This document shows, one piece after another, positions 1-15,492 of a stretch of 64,000 nt of DNA. A program made the translations under genes and the position numbers. The notes beneath the pieces were generated by a model, which was given only the letters and a program-made list of their open reading frames with translations, was not told where the DNA came from and did not search any database. This DNA comes from VRUE01 sp963717375 (lineage in GTDB: Bacteria > Actinomycetota > Thermoleophilia > Solirubrobacterales > 70-9): positions 1,116,001 to 1,180,000 of the forward strand of contig OY970329.1 of the NCBI GenBank assembly GCA_963717375.1, given 5' to 3'. Position 1 is the stretch's first letter, and each line of letters begins with the position of its first letter.

Positions 1-1
1 C

Positions 2-391
2 AACAAGGTGATGAGCGACGGCAAGAAGCAACTTGCCGAGCGGATCGTCTACGACGCGCTGGCCCTGGTCGGCGAGCGCTCCGGCGAGGATGCGATCGAG
101 ACCCTCGAGGCCGCGATCAAGCAGCTGACCCCGGTGCTCGAGGTCCGCTCCCGCCGCGTCGGTGGCGCCACCTACCAGGTGCCGGTCGAGGTTCCCGCCC
201 GCCGTGCTCGCACCCTGGCAATCCGCTGGATGGTCGATTACGCGCGCAACCGCCGCGAGTACTCGATGGCCGAGCGCCTTGCCGGTGAGATCCTCGATGC
301 GACCCAGCAGCAAGGATCGGCTTGGAAGCGCAAGGACGACATCTACCGCATGGCACAGGCCAACAAGGCCTTCGCGCACTACCGCTGGTAG
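2..391 (+). CDS. rpsG: 30S ribosomal protein S7 (5'-truncated by window edge)
   Basis: Primary 16S-rRNA-binding protein of the small-subunit head. The visible 129 or so residues match the C-terminal five-sixths of S7, including the hallmark EVRSRRVGGATYQVPVEV stretch and the terminal AHYRW. The family is usually about 156 residues, so roughly 26 N-terminal residues lie outside the window; the frame is open to base 2. The ATG at base 8 is internal and not the true start. The next gene, 13 bases downstream on the same strand, is a HAD-like protein and not fusA, so the usual rpsL-rpsG-fusA-tuf order is broken here. Confidence 0.97.
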   Translation, partial: NKVMSDGKKQLAERIVYDALALVGERSGEDAIETLEAAIKQLTPVLEVRSRRVGGATYQVPVEVPARRARTLAIRWMVDYARNRREYSMAERLAGEILDATQQQGSAWKRKDDIYRMAQANKAFAHYRW

Positions 392-404
392 TCCGACCTC
401 GGCC

Positions 405-884
405 ATGAGCCGGCCGATCCTCGCAGTCGATATCGATGGCGTCATCTCCCTTTTCGGGGCAGAGACTCCGCCCGACCGATCTTTCACCAGGCTCGAGCTG
501 GTCGATGGGGTGCCTCATTTGATCTCGCTGCCGTGTGGCGACCGCCTGGTGCGGCTGAGTGAGCACTTTGAGCTGGTCTGGGCCAGCGGTTGGGAGGACA
601 AAGCGAACTTCTATCTGCCCTCCCTTCTGGGCCTGCCGGAGCTGCCGCACGTGACCTTCGATGGCGCAGTAGCCGCCGGCAGCGCGCACTGGAAGCTCGG
701 CCCCCTCGAGGAGTACGGACGGGGACGCGCGATGGCCTGGATCGACGACAACTTCGACCAGAGTTGCTACGAGTGGGCGGAGAAGCGAGAGCAGCCAACC
801 TTGCTCGTCCCGACCGAAACCCACCTCGGCCTCGAGGAGGCCCACGTCGAGGCCTTGCGTCAGTGGGCCGTATCCCTACACTGA
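405..884 (+). CDS. HAD-like hydrolase / HAD-domain protein
   Basis: A 159-residue protein starting MSRPILAVDIDGV. The DxDGV motif near residues 9-13 is the HAD motif I nucleophile site, and WIDDNFD near residue 115 resembles the acidic motif IV. The protein lacks a large cap domain and is about the size of the minimal Rossmann core, so it probably acts on a small phosphorylated substrate or is a degenerate family member. The substrate cannot be deduced. ATG at 405 is chosen because an upstream extension in this frame overlaps rpsG and reads as arginine-rich nonsense. It lies 13 bases after rpsG and 4 bases before the next gene, so co-transcription is likely. Confidence 0.75.
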   Translation: MSRPILAVDIDGVISLFGAETPPDRSFTRLELVDGVPHLISLPCGDRLVRLSEHFELVWASGWEDKANFYLPSLLGLPELPHVTFDGAVAAGSAHWKLGPLEEYGRGRAMAWIDDNFDQSCYEWAEKREQPTLLVPTETHLGLEEAHVEALRQWAVSLH

Positions 885-888
885 CGCG

Positions 889-1236
889 ATGCAAGGCTTC
901 TGGCCAATCTTCTTTCTGCTCGTAGTGCTGAAGATCCCCGTCTTCGCCTCAATAGCCTTGATCTGGTGGGCAAGCAGAGAACCCGAGCCCGAAGGCGCAG
1001 CCGAGGACTCTGATGGCGGCTTCAAGCGCCGGAACCCGCAGCCAAAGCTCCCCCGAGGCCCACGCCGAGGACCTCACGGCGGAGGCGCGGCGGTTGCAAG
1101 GAGGGGACGCGGTGCCCCTCTCGCGCAGCGGCGTCCTGGTTTTCGCACAGACCACGCAGCGAGAGAACTACCGCGCACGGCGAAAACCCCAGCAAGCGAG
1201 AGGGGCACCGCGTCCCCTCCCTCTCAAATCCGCTGA
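889..1236 (+). CDS. Small single-pass membrane protein with basic, proline-rich tail
   Basis: 115 residues as read. The N-terminus (residues 5-28) is one hydrophobic segment, followed by an acidic patch (EPEPEGAAEDSD) and an Arg/Pro/Gly-rich tail containing RRGPHGGG. This TM, acidic, then basic-proline layout resembles small uncharacterised proteins I associate with Solirubrobacterales; no function is known to me. The start is 4 bases after the HAD-like stop. The last 45 or so codons run through a large palindromic repeat (1100-1220), so the native C-terminus may have been replaced by repeat-encoded sequence. It also overlaps the convergent monooxygenase stop by 13 bases. Confidence 0.5.
   Translation: MQGFWPIFFLLVVLKIPVFASIALIWWASREPEPEGAAEDSDGGFKRRNPQPKLPRGPRRGPHGGGAAVARRGRGAPLAQRRPGFRTDHAARELPRTAKTPASERGTASPPSQIR
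1100..1220. repeat. Palindromic element with 25-bp perfect inverted-repeat arms
   Basis: Bases 1100-1124 and 1196-1220 are exact reverse complements (25 of 25). Inside, CTGGTTTTCGC near 1135-1145 pairs imperfectly with GCGAAAACCCCAG near 1180-1192, giving a nested stem. The element sits at the 3' ends of two convergent genes and enters the coding frame of the upstream small protein. It may serve as a bidirectional terminator, or be a REP/MITE-like mobile palindrome. No second full copy was noticed in the window. Confidence 0.75.
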
Positions 1237-2546
1237 GCCGCCCGCTTCCGCTCGCGCCTGATCTCCCGCAAGTAAGGCTGGAAGTCCACCTGGATCGTGT
1301 GCCTCTTAGAGGCGACGTAGCGCCTCTTCATCTTCTTTTCCGCCTCCGCGATCTCGGCCTGCATCGCGCTCGGTGACGGCAGCGTTCCGCGCCCACCGAG
1401 CAGATCTGCGACCCACTCCGATTGCGCCTCGGCAAGGGGCATGATCGCCCCCAGCGGCTGGATCAGGCCGATGAAGTACAGCCCCGGATGCTCGACCGAG
1501 GCAACCCGCCGGTAGAGCGGCAGCCGGTTGTCGGCGGCAGAGATCAGATCGTCGTCGAAGAAGGGGAAGGTGATCCGGTAGCCGGTGCAGTAGACGACGA
1601 GGTCGATCTCCTCCTCGCTGCCGTCGGCGAAACGGACGGTGCGACCGCCGTCGAAGCGGTCGAGATTCGGCTTGACCGCGATGTCGCCGTGGCCGAGCCG
1701 CGAGAGCAGCTCGGCGGAGACGGTCGGGTGCGCCTCAAGCAGCTTGTGGTCGGGCTTGGGCAGGCCGTAGGCGGTCATGTCGCCCGCGGTCAGTCCCAGC
1801 ATGCGCCCCAAAACGAAGCGCTGCACCGGTAGCGGCATCATCGTCAGCAGCTTCGAAGCCGCCTCGTCGGTCGGTTTGCCGTTCAGGTACTTGGGCATGA
1901 CGTAGGCTCCGCGGCGCATCGCGAGGAAGGTCTTATCGGCGATCCGCGACGCCTCGACCGCGATGTCGGTCGCCGAGTTGCCGATCCCCAGCACCAGCAC
2001 CCGCTTGTCGCGCAGCACCTCGGGCTCGCGGTAGTGGTGGACGTGGATCTGCTCGCCCTCAAACCGATCCGAGCCGGGGAACGGAGGCTCGGGCCAGCGC
2101 GGGTCCCAGTGGTGGCCGTTGGCGACCAGGACCGCCCGGTAGCGGTGCGCCTCGCTCTTGCCATCGGCGCCCGCAACCGTCACCTCCCACTCGCCGTCGA
2201 CGGGCACAACGCTCTTGACCTCGGTGCGAAAACGGATCTTCTCGCGCAGCCCGAAGTGGTCGACGTAGTCATCGAAGTAGCGGGCGATCTGAAAGTGATT
2301 CGGGTAGTCCGGATAGTCATCCGGCATCGGGTAGGTCTTGTAGGCCATCAGCCCACGCGAGGTGTTGATGTGCAGCGAGCGGTACGCCGACGACATCTCA
2401 TTGTCGTTTTCGTAGCGCCAGTTCCCGCCCACCTCGGAGCCCTTCTCGTAGGCGTCAAAGGCGATCCCACGCGCGTTGAGGACCTGGCAGGCGGTGATCC
2501 CGGATGAACCGGCGCCGATCACGCAGACCTTCTGGGCAGCTGCCAT
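1224..2546 (-). CDS. Flavin-containing monooxygenase (FMO family)
   Basis: 440 residues. FAD-binding Rossmann motif GAGSSG at residues 11-16, the FMO-identifying motif FxGxxxHxxxY at 162-172 (FEGEQIHVHHY), a second NADPH-binding GxGxS at about 187-191, and a C-terminal CTGY motif. Known FMOs use NADPH, O2 and FAD to oxygenate soft nucleophiles (N or S); the Y rather than W-P ending of the signature favours an N/S-oxygenating FMO over a Baeyer-Villiger enzyme. Cytosolic, with no signal peptide. The gene is divergent from the secreted protein at 2659, so the 112-base gap should hold both promoters. Substrate unknown. Confidence 0.9.
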   Translation of the reverse strand: MAAAQKVCVIGAGSSGITACQVLNARGIAFDAYEKGSEVGGNWRYENDNEMSSAYRSLHINTSRGLMAYKTYPMPDDYPDYPNHFQIARYFDDYVDHFGLREKIRFRTEVKSVVPVDGEWEVTVAGADGKSEAHRYRAVLVANGHHWDPRWPEPPFPGSDRFEGEQIHVHHYREPEVLRDKRVLVLGIGNSATDIAVEASRIADKTFLAMRRGAYVMPKYLNGKPTDEAASKLLTMMPLPVQRFVLGRMLGLTAGDMTAYGLPKPDHKLLEAHPTVSAELLSRLGHGDIAVKPNLDRFDGGRTVRFADGSEEEIDLVVYCTGYRITFPFFDDDLISAADNRLPLYRRVASVEHPGLYFIGLIQPLGAIMPLAEAQSEWVADLLGGRGTLPSPSAMQAEIAEAEKKMKRRYVASKRHTIQVDFQPYLREIRRERKRAAQRI

Positions 2547-2658
2547 GCCTGGAATCTACAGGGGGTGAGGAGGTTCACCCCTGGGGTCCGTAGAGAGAAA
2601 GGGCAATCGATTCGAAGCTTGGTCCATCGGATCTACAACCCAACGAAAGGAACCTCCG

Positions 2659-3306
2659 ATGACCAACAAGACCCGCTCATTCCGTCCCTCCCCCGCCCTC
2701 GTGATCGCCTGCATCGCACTGTTCGCCGCCCTCACCGGCAGCGCCATCGCCGCCGGCGTCGGCAAGAACACGGTCCGCTCGCCGCAGATCGTCGACGGCA
2801 CGATCCGCACGATCGACCTCCGCGACAACTCGGTCGCGGCTGGGAAGATCGCCCCCGACGCGGTCGACACGACCGAGATCGCCGAAAACGGCGTCGAATC
2901 CTCCGACGTCGCCCCGGAGACGCTGACCTCGGCCGACCTGGGCGCCGCCTCGGTCACCTCCTCGGAGGTAGCCGACCAGTCGCTGACCGCCAACGACCTC
3001 GGCCCCGACTCAGTCGGCTCGAGCGAGCTGCAGGCCGGCTCAGTTCGCGCCTCCGAGCTCGGCGGGATCGTCCAGGTCAGCAACGCGGTCACGATCAAAG
3101 CCGGTACCAACGAGACGGTCACAGCCCTCTGCCCCGCCGGCACCACGGTGATCAGCGGCGGCGGCCTACCGGGCCTCTACGCGGTCTACCTGGTCGGCAG
3201 CGTCCGCAACAGCAACGGCTGGGAGGCATACGCCCACAGCACCTCGGGCAGCGACACCACCCTCACCGCCTACGCCTACTGCCTCTCAGGCGGAAGCAGC
3301 AACTAG
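2659..3306 (+). CDS. Secreted protein with degenerate short-repeat stalk
   Basis: 215 residues. A basic N-terminus and hydrophobic segment (residues 14-34, ending GSAIAAG) form a signal peptide or anchor. Residues 35-145 are a run of short degenerate repeats of the type 'V-x-S-x-E/D-L/I-x-x-x-S' (SADLGAASVTSSEVADQS and similar), likely a beta-helical or extended stalk. The C-terminal 60 or so residues contain two Cys and look like a compact beta domain. The N-terminus closely resembles the 33008-33652 protein (shared RPSPALVIA...GKN...), so these are paralogues. The ATG is preceded by AAAGGA at a good distance. A strong terminator follows directly. Function unknown. Confidence 0.75.
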   Translation: MTNKTRSFRPSPALVIACIALFAALTGSAIAAGVGKNTVRSPQIVDGTIRTIDLRDNSVAAGKIAPDAVDTTEIAENGVESSDVAPETLTSADLGAASVTSSEVADQSLTANDLGPDSVGSSELQAGSVRASELGGIVQVSNAVTIKAGTNETVTALCPAGTTVISGGGLPGLYAVYLVGSVRNSNGWEAYAHSTSGSDTTLTAYAYCLSGGSSN

Positions 3307-3355
3307 CACGCACCAAGCAAAACGGCCCGGGCAATTGCCCGGGCCGTTTGCGTGC
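3306..3355. terminator. Bidirectional intrinsic terminator
   Basis: A 28-base perfect palindrome (3321-3348, core CGGCCCGGGCAATTGCCCGG) is flanked by A-run and T-run positions on both sides; GCACGCA (3306-3312) and TGCGTGC (3349-3355) extend the stem. It lies exactly between the convergent stops of the secreted protein and rpoC, so it probably ends transcription from both sides. Confidence 0.9.
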
Positions 3356-3366
3356 TGCGAAAGGGA

Positions 3367-11003
<7,637 letters not shown>

Positions 11004-11056
11004 GACGGGCGACTCCTCAGAAGGTCAGAGGGACGTTAGGGACAGCGCAGATATTG

Positions 11057-11131
11057 GGCAGGGAACTCAACTGGGCGCGACCGCGAAAAATAACACACGG
11101 CCGCGCTCTGCCGCAGATTTGGCTCCCTGCC
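11057..11131 (-). promoter_or_regulatory. Structured rplL-rpoB intergenic RNA (attenuator/processing hairpin)
   Basis: Two nested inverted repeats: an 8-bp perfect outer stem (11057-11064 with 11124-11131) and an inner 9-bp stem with one G-U (11075-11083 with 11098-11106) whose loop includes an A/T-rich run. In E. coli the rplL-rpoB gap holds a partial terminator and an RNase III site that lower polymerase synthesis relative to L7/L12. Position and structure suggest an analogous role here; this is inference. Confidence 0.5.
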
Positions 11132-11159
11132 GGGATTCCAACCGCGGTTGATGCGAGCT

Positions 11160-11552
11160 TTACTTGAGCTCGACTGTGGCGCCGGCCTCCTCGAGCTCGG
11201 CCTTCAACTTGTCGGCCTCCTCGCGGTCGATGCCCTCCTTGATTGCCTTCGGGGCCTCGTCAACCATCGCCTTGGCCTCTTTCAGGCCGAGCCCGGTCGC
11301 CGCACGGACGACCTTGATGACGGGCACCTTCTGGCCGCCGACCTCGGTCAGCACGACGTCGACCGTGGAGGACTCCTCCTCGGCACCGCCACCATCGGCG
11401 GGAGCGCCGGCAGCGGCCGGAGCCGCGGCGGCGACAGCGGTCGCGGAGACGCCGAACTCCTCCTCAAGAGCTTTGATCCGCTCGGAGAGCTCGAGCACCG
11501 AGATGCTCTTCAGCTCCTCGATCCAGTCCTCGGTTGAAATCTTGGTTGCCAT
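11160..11552 (-). CDS. rplL: 50S ribosomal protein L7/L12
   Basis: 130 residues. The N-terminal dimerisation helix (about 1-35) is followed by an Ala/Gly/Pro hinge (about 38-60) and the C-terminal factor-binding domain with VIKVVRAATGLGLKEAKAMVDEAP. This multicopy stalk protein recruits EF-Tu, EF-G and IF2 and anchors to L10. Its ATG follows the rplJ TAG with no gap, so the two should be translated in a coupled manner, in keeping with the need for several L12 per L10. Confidence 0.98.
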   Translation of the reverse strand: MATKISTEDWIEELKSISVLELSERIKALEEEFGVSATAVAAAAPAAAGAPADGGGAEEESSTVDVVLTEVGGQKVPVIKVVRAATGLGLKEAKAMVDEAPKAIKEGIDREEADKLKAELEEAGATVELK

Positions 11553-12323
11553 CTACTCCTCTTCCTTGCTCGCATCGTCGTTTGAAGTCTCATCGTCACT
11601 GGAAGTCTCTGTCTCGGCCTCTGCCTCTGCCTCGGGGGCGTCCTCGGCCGGCTCTTCCGCCGCGGGCTCCTCGGCGGGTGCCTCTTCAGCAGCCTCAGCT
11701 GCCGCGGGCTCCTCGGCCTTGGGCTCCTCCTCCGCAGGCTCATCGCTCGCCGGCTCTTCTGCGGCCGCGGGCTCCTCGGCCTTGGGCTCCGCAGGCGCCT
11801 CCCCCGAGACGAGGCCCTGGTCGGCGATCTGGCCGAGCTGCGAGGCGAGGCCCTGGATCAGCGAGCCGAGGCCGCGGACCAGGCCGGTCAGCGGGCTGGC
11901 GACAACGCCGGCGAACTGGCCGATCAGGACTTCGCGGCCGGGCAGCTTGGCGATCGCCTGGAAGCGATCCTCGTCGAGGCTGAGGCCTTCCATGAAGCCG
12001 CCCTTGAAGGTCAGCACGTCGTTCGCTTTGCTGAAGCTCGAGATCGTCTTCGCCGCCTGGGCGGTGTCGCCGCGGACGAAGGTCAGCGCGGTCGGGCCCT
12101 TGAGCAGCCCGCCGAGACGCTCCTCGCCGGCTTTCTCGGCGGCGATTTTGCTCAGCCGGTTCTTGACGATGCGGAAGCTGGCGTCGGACTCACGCAGCTT
12201 GGCGCGCAGTTCGGCCGCCTGGGGGACGCTGATCCCCTTGTAGTCGACCGCGAAAATCGCCTCAGATGCCTCGATCTGGGCGGCGATCTCCTCGATTGTG
12301 GCTGACTTCTCGTCTCGGTTCAT
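11553..12323 (-). CDS. rplJ: 50S ribosomal protein L10 with long acidic C-terminal tail
   Basis: 256 residues, against about 165-180 for typical L10. The first 170 or so residues are the normal L10 fold and L12-binding helix (AIFAVDYKGISVPQAAELR, then GREVLIGQFAGVVASPLTGLVRGLG). The remaining 80-85 residues are an uninterrupted low-complexity Glu/Ala/Pro tail ending in KEEE. L10 anchors the L7/L12 stalk and usually autoregulates its own operon. Only 64 bases separate it from rplA, too short for a full classical L10-leader structure. Extended acidic L10 tails occur in some actinobacteria; the tail's role is unknown. Confidence 0.97.
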   Translation of the reverse strand: MNRDEKSATIEEIAAQIEASEAIFAVDYKGISVPQAAELRAKLRESDASFRIVKNRLSKIAAEKAGEERLGGLLKGPTALTFVRGDTAQAAKTISSFSKANDVLTFKGGFMEGLSLDEDRFQAIAKLPGREVLIGQFAGVVASPLTGLVRGLGSLIQGLASQLGQIADQGLVSGEAPAEPKAEEPAAAEEPASDEPAEEEPKAEEPAAAEAAEEAPAEEPAAEEPAEDAPEAEAEAETETSSDDETSNDDASKEEE

Positions 12324-12387
12324 TCGTCTACCTGCATCGGAGTTACGGGCTCGGCCCGGCCGATGGTCTCGGGTGCGACGGCGCAGT

Positions 12388-13131
12388 CTAGGCCGTTACG
12401 GGTTCCTCTGCTGCCTGGGGGGCGGCGTCGGCGTCGCGGGCGCCGACCTTGGAGGCGTCGACCCGAATTCCGGGACCCATCGTTGTGGTCAAAGTGCAGG
12501 AGACGATGTAGCGACCTTTTGCCGCTGAGGGCTTGGCGCGGACGATCTCCTCCATCACCACGGTGAAGTTGTCTTCCAGTTTGTCGGCGTCGAGGCTGGC
12601 CTTGCCGATCGCCATGTGGACGATCGCCTGGCGGTCGGTGCGGTACTCGACCTTGCCCGCCTTGGACTCGCTGACCGCCTTCTCGACGTCGTCGGTGACC
12701 GTGCCGACCTTCGGGTTGGGCATCTTGCCCTGCGGGCCGAGGACGCGGCCGAGCTTGCCGACGGTGCCCATCATCTGGGGAGTGGCGATCGCCACGTCGA
12801 AGTCGGTCCAGCCCTCCTCCTCGACTTTCTTGGCGAGATCGTCGCCGCCGACGAAGTCAGCTCCGGCCGCTTCGGCGTCGCGGGCCTGCTGACCCTGGGC
12901 GAAGACGGCAACGGTGACGTCCTTGCCAAGACCGTGGGGCAGCGCCAGGGTGCCGCGCAGCTGCTCCTCGGCGTGGCGGACGTTGACCCCGAGCAGCACG
13001 TGCAGCTCGACCGTCTCGTCGAAGTTGGCGCTGGCGGTCTCCTTGACCAGGGCGATCGCCTCGGCTGGCGGATAAGCATGCTCGCGCTCGATTTTGCCGA
13101 GCTGTTTGCGGTAGCGCTTGCCGTGGGCCAT
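12388..13131 (-). CDS. rplA: 50S ribosomal protein L1
   Basis: 247 residues. Conserved blocks are the N-terminal GKRYRKQLGKIE, GLGKDVTVAVFAQG, the signature IATPQMMGTVGKLGRVLGPQGKMPNPKVGTVT and the C-terminal TMGPGIRVD. It binds 23S rRNA at the mobile L1 stalk and in many bacteria represses its own operon. A short extra Ala-rich tail follows the core. Two bases separate it from rplK upstream. Confidence 0.98.
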   Translation of the reverse strand: MAHGKRYRKQLGKIEREHAYPPAEAIALVKETASANFDETVELHVLLGVNVRHAEEQLRGTLALPHGLGKDVTVAVFAQGQQARDAEAAGADFVGGDDLAKKVEEEGWTDFDVAIATPQMMGTVGKLGRVLGPQGKMPNPKVGTVTDDVEKAVSESKAGKVEYRTDRQAIVHMAIGKASLDADKLEDNFTVVMEEIVRAKPSAAKGRYIVSCTLTTTMGPGIRVDASKVGARDADAAPQAAEEPVTA

Positions 13132-13133
13132 GG

Positions 13134-13556
13134 CTATTTGACGTCCACGCCCATCGAGCGGGCGGTGCCGGCGATGATTTTCGAGGCGGCGTCGAGATCG
13201 TTGGCGTTGAGGTCGGGCATCTTGCGCTCGGCGATCTGGCGGACCTGGTCCATCGAGATCGTCCCCACCTTGTTGACGTGGGGCTCGCCTGAGCCCTTCT
13301 TGATCCCGATCGCCTCCTTGATCAGCACCGCCGCCGGGGGCGTCTTGGTGATGAAGGTGAAGGAGCGGTCCTCGTAGACCGTGATTTCGACCGGGATGAT
13401 CGTCCCGCCTTCGGACTGGGTCTGCGAGTTGAACGCCTTGCAGAACTCCATGATGTTGACCCCGTGCTGGCCCAGCGCCGGGCCCACCGGGGGGGCCGGG
13501 TTGGCCGAGCCGGCCGAGATCTGCAGCTTGATCTGTGTGAGGACTTTTTTCGCCAT
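13134..13556 (-). CDS. rplK: 50S ribosomal protein L11
   Basis: 140 residues, the normal length. The conserved Pro-rich N-terminus (ISAGSANPAPPVGPALGQHGVNIMEFCK) and the rRNA-binding C-terminal domain (TISMDQVRQIAERKMPDLNA) are intact. It forms the GTPase-associated centre with 23S rRNA and is the site of thiopeptide binding and RelA activation. It lies 27 bases after nusG and 2 bases before rplA. Confidence 0.98.
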   Translation of the reverse strand: MAKKVLTQIKLQISAGSANPAPPVGPALGQHGVNIMEFCKAFNSQTQSEGGTIIPVEITVYEDRSFTFITKTPPAAVLIKEAIGIKKGSGEPHVNKVGTISMDQVRQIAERKMPDLNANDLDAASKIIAGTARSMGVDVK

Positions 13557-13583
13557 CGGGATCGGAGAGAGTAGCGGGCCGCG

Positions 13584-14108
13584 CTAGATCTTCTTGACTT
13601 GGTCGTAGCCGACCTCGACCGGGGTCTCGCGACCGAAGATCGAAACCAGCACCTTGAGTTTGGCCGCGTCCTCGTTGATCTCGGCGATCTCGCCGGAGAA
13701 ATCCGAGAGCGGACCGGATACGACCTTGACCGACTCGCCGATCGAGAATTGGGCCTGGGTGCGCGGCCGCTCGGCGGTCTCGCGGTGCAGCAGACGGTCG
13801 ACCTCGGGTTTGGAGAGCGGCACCGGTTTGTTGCGCGAGCCGACGAAGCCGGTCACGCCGGGCGTGTTCTTGACCAGGCCCCAGGCGTCGTCGGTCATCT
13901 CCATGTTGACCAGGACATAGCCCGGCATCGTGCGTTTCTCCTTCGGTTCTTTCTGACCGTCTTTGCCCAGCTCCATCACCTGCTCGGTTGGGACGACGAC
14001 CTGGCGCACGTTGCGGTTCTGGCTCATCGTCTGAACCCGGTGCTCGAGGTTGTGCTTGACCTTGTTCTCGTGCCCCGAGTAGGTGTTGATCACGTACCAG
14101 CGATACAT
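13584..14108 (-). CDS. nusG: Transcription termination/antitermination factor NusG
   Basis: 174 residues from ATG at 14108 (MYRWYVINTYSGHE). The NGN domain contains MPGYVLV and the conserved TPGVTGFVG motif; the C-terminal KOW domain has GESVKVVSGPLSDFSGEIAEI. It binds the RNA polymerase clamp and couples to Rho or ribosomal S10. An upstream in-frame extension exists but overlaps the intergenic DNA and reads as low-complexity sequence, so this start is preferred. It sits between secE and rplK, the classical order. Confidence 0.97.
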   Translation of the reverse strand: MYRWYVINTYSGHENKVKHNLEHRVQTMSQNRNVRQVVVPTEQVMELGKDGQKEPKEKRTMPGYVLVNMEMTDDAWGLVKNTPGVTGFVGSRNKPVPLSKPEVDRLLHRETAERPRTQAQFSIGESVKVVSGPLSDFSGEIAEINEDAAKLKVLVSIFGRETPVEVGYDQVKKI

Positions 14109-14137
14109 ACTTTTAGAAGCCTTTGTTCGGGGATCCG

Positions 14138-14665
14138 CTAGAGGATCCGCTTGACCAGGAAGCTGAAGAGAGCGTCGAGCGCGCCAAGGTAAGTGGCGGC
14201 GACGGCTACGAAGATGATCGTCACGGCGGTGGCTTGGACCAGCGTTTCGCGGTCGGGCCACTGGACCTTCTTGAGCTCTGCCCAGCAGGAAGCGAGGAAG
14301 CCGAACACGCCGCCACGCTGGCGTTCCGCCGAAGCCTGCTTCTGCTTCTTGGCGAGCTGCTCGCTCTCGCGGCGCTTCTGCTCGGAGCGCTGGCGCTTCT
14401 CGCTTTCCTTCAGCGCCTTCGCCTCGGCGCGGCGCTGCGAGCGGGGGGAAGCCTTGGGTGCGTCGGGCGTTTCCAGCGCCGCCTCGGGAGCGCCGACCGC
14501 CATCCCGGCCTCGACCGCTTCGATCTCAGCGATCTCGCCGGAGACCGGGACCTGGGTGTCGTGCTGGGAGCGCGACTGGGCGCCGCGCTCTTCGCCGGCG
14601 CGCTTCAGTTCCTTTTCTTCGCGAGCCCGCCGCTCCGCCTTGCGCTGTGCGCGCGTCTTCGCCAT
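14138..14665 (-). CDS. secE: Preprotein translocase subunit SecE with extended charged N-terminus
   Basis: 175 residues from ATG at 14665 (MAKTRAQRKAER). The last 65 or so residues are the true SecE core: the amphipathic helix with AELKKVQWPDRETL and one TM helix (about residues 145-165). The first 105 residues are a highly charged Lys/Arg/Glu/Gln region with a short acidic-Ala patch, likely a cytosolic coiled coil or disordered arm, much longer than E. coli or mycobacterial SecE. Its start lies 5 bases after rpmG, so the AAGGAGA ribosome-binding site is inside the end of rpmG. Confidence 0.93.
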   Translation of the reverse strand: MAKTRAQRKAERRAREEKELKRAGEERGAQSRSQHDTQVPVSGEIAEIEAVEAGMAVGAPEAALETPDAPKASPRSQRRAEAKALKESEKRQRSEQKRRESEQLAKKQKQASAERQRGGVFGFLASCWAELKKVQWPDRETLVQATAVTIIFVAVAATYLGALDALFSFLVKRIL

Positions 14666-14670
14666 CGGAG

Positions 14671-14835
14671 CTAGCGCGTCTCCTTGTGCGCCGTGTGGTG
14701 TCCGCACCAGTGGCAAAACTTGCGCAGCTCGATGCGATCCGGCGAATTCCGCCTGGACTTATTTGTCTGATAGTTGCGCCGCTTGCAGTCTTCGCAAGCC
14801 AACGTCACCGCAATGCGGACATCTCCGCGAGCCAT
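14671..14835 (-). CDS. rpmG: 50S ribosomal protein L33
   Basis: A 54-residue gene read directly from the sequence: MARGDVRIAVTLACEDCKRR and so on. It has two zinc knuckles, Cys14-x2-Cys17 and Cys41-x2-Cys44, and the L33 landmark NYQTNKSRRN. This is the zinc-binding form of L33. A GAGGGA ribosome-binding site lies seven bases before the ATG. The rpmG-secE-nusG order is standard. No tRNA-Trp, which often precedes secE in other bacteria, was found in the 140 bases upstream. Confidence 0.95.
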   Translation of the reverse strand: MARGDVRIAVTLACEDCKRRNYQTNKSRRNSPDRIELRKFCHWCGHHTAHKETR

Positions 14836-14974
14836 GTGTATCCCTCGATTACTTACGCGCCGTTACAAGGAAAAACCCCGGGCCGAGGCACGAGGCTGGA
14901 CCGAAGAATAGCGCTCAACGGCCGGTGGCGGCATGGCACCCCCCTTCTGGCCGCCTTCCCCTCCGCATCAGTGG

Positions 14975-15343
14975 TCAATTCCCGCCGACCGGGCCCGCCG
15001 ATGGTGGTTCGTTGTGCTTCCAGTAGACGGCGAAAACGCTTGCGACCGCGCCGATCAGGGCCGTGATTCGCTCGCCGGTCGTTGTCGGCACCACCGTGAA
15101 GTAGCCGACGATGGCCAGGGCCGCGCCCTTCATCTGTTCGAGGGCCTTTTGCAGGTCGTCAGCGGTGTGATTCTTGGCCGCGAAAACGCCAATCACCGCG
15201 AAGACAGGTCCGACCAGGGCCACGCAGGCTTCCACGAAGCCGGGTTTCATCGCAACGAAGAGCCCGACGGCGGCGCCGACGAGGAAAATCAGCGAAATGA
15301 TCGCCTTCTGGATTTCGGCGAGCGAGTATTTGAGCGGATTCAT
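14975..15343 (-). CDS. Small membrane protein resembling phage holins
   Basis: 122 residues with three hydrophobic segments (about 12-31, 36-54 and 92-108). The middle motif FAAKNHTADDLQKAL and the TVVPTTTGERI block recall a holin-like family of actinobacteriophages (resemblance judged by eye). No lysin, portal or other phage gene lies nearby, so it is either a domesticated remnant or a cellular membrane protein. It faces the same way as rpmG, 139 bases upstream of it; a promoter for the ribosomal cluster could lie in that gap. Confidence 0.6.
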   Translation of the reverse strand: MNPLKYSLAEIQKAIISLIFLVGAAVGLFVAMKPGFVEACVALVGPVFAVIGVFAAKNHTADDLQKALEQMKGAALAIVGYFTVVPTTTGERITALIGAVASVFAVYWKHNEPPSAGPVGGN

Positions 15344-15492
15344 TTCTTCCTTTCAGAACTTCTGAGAGTGCTCCAGGAACATGAATCGACGCTATCCGGG
15401 CCGGAAGTGGCAAGGCAAGCAATCGCTCCGCGCGAAGGCGCGAATTGCGCAAAAGCCTCGGAAACGGGCTCGCCAGGCGAAGCGGCCGGGCG

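Noticed and set aside
14836..14974. tRNA-Trp expected upstream of rpmG-secE
   Set aside because: No sequence in the gap folds into a tRNA cloverleaf; it must be elsewhere.
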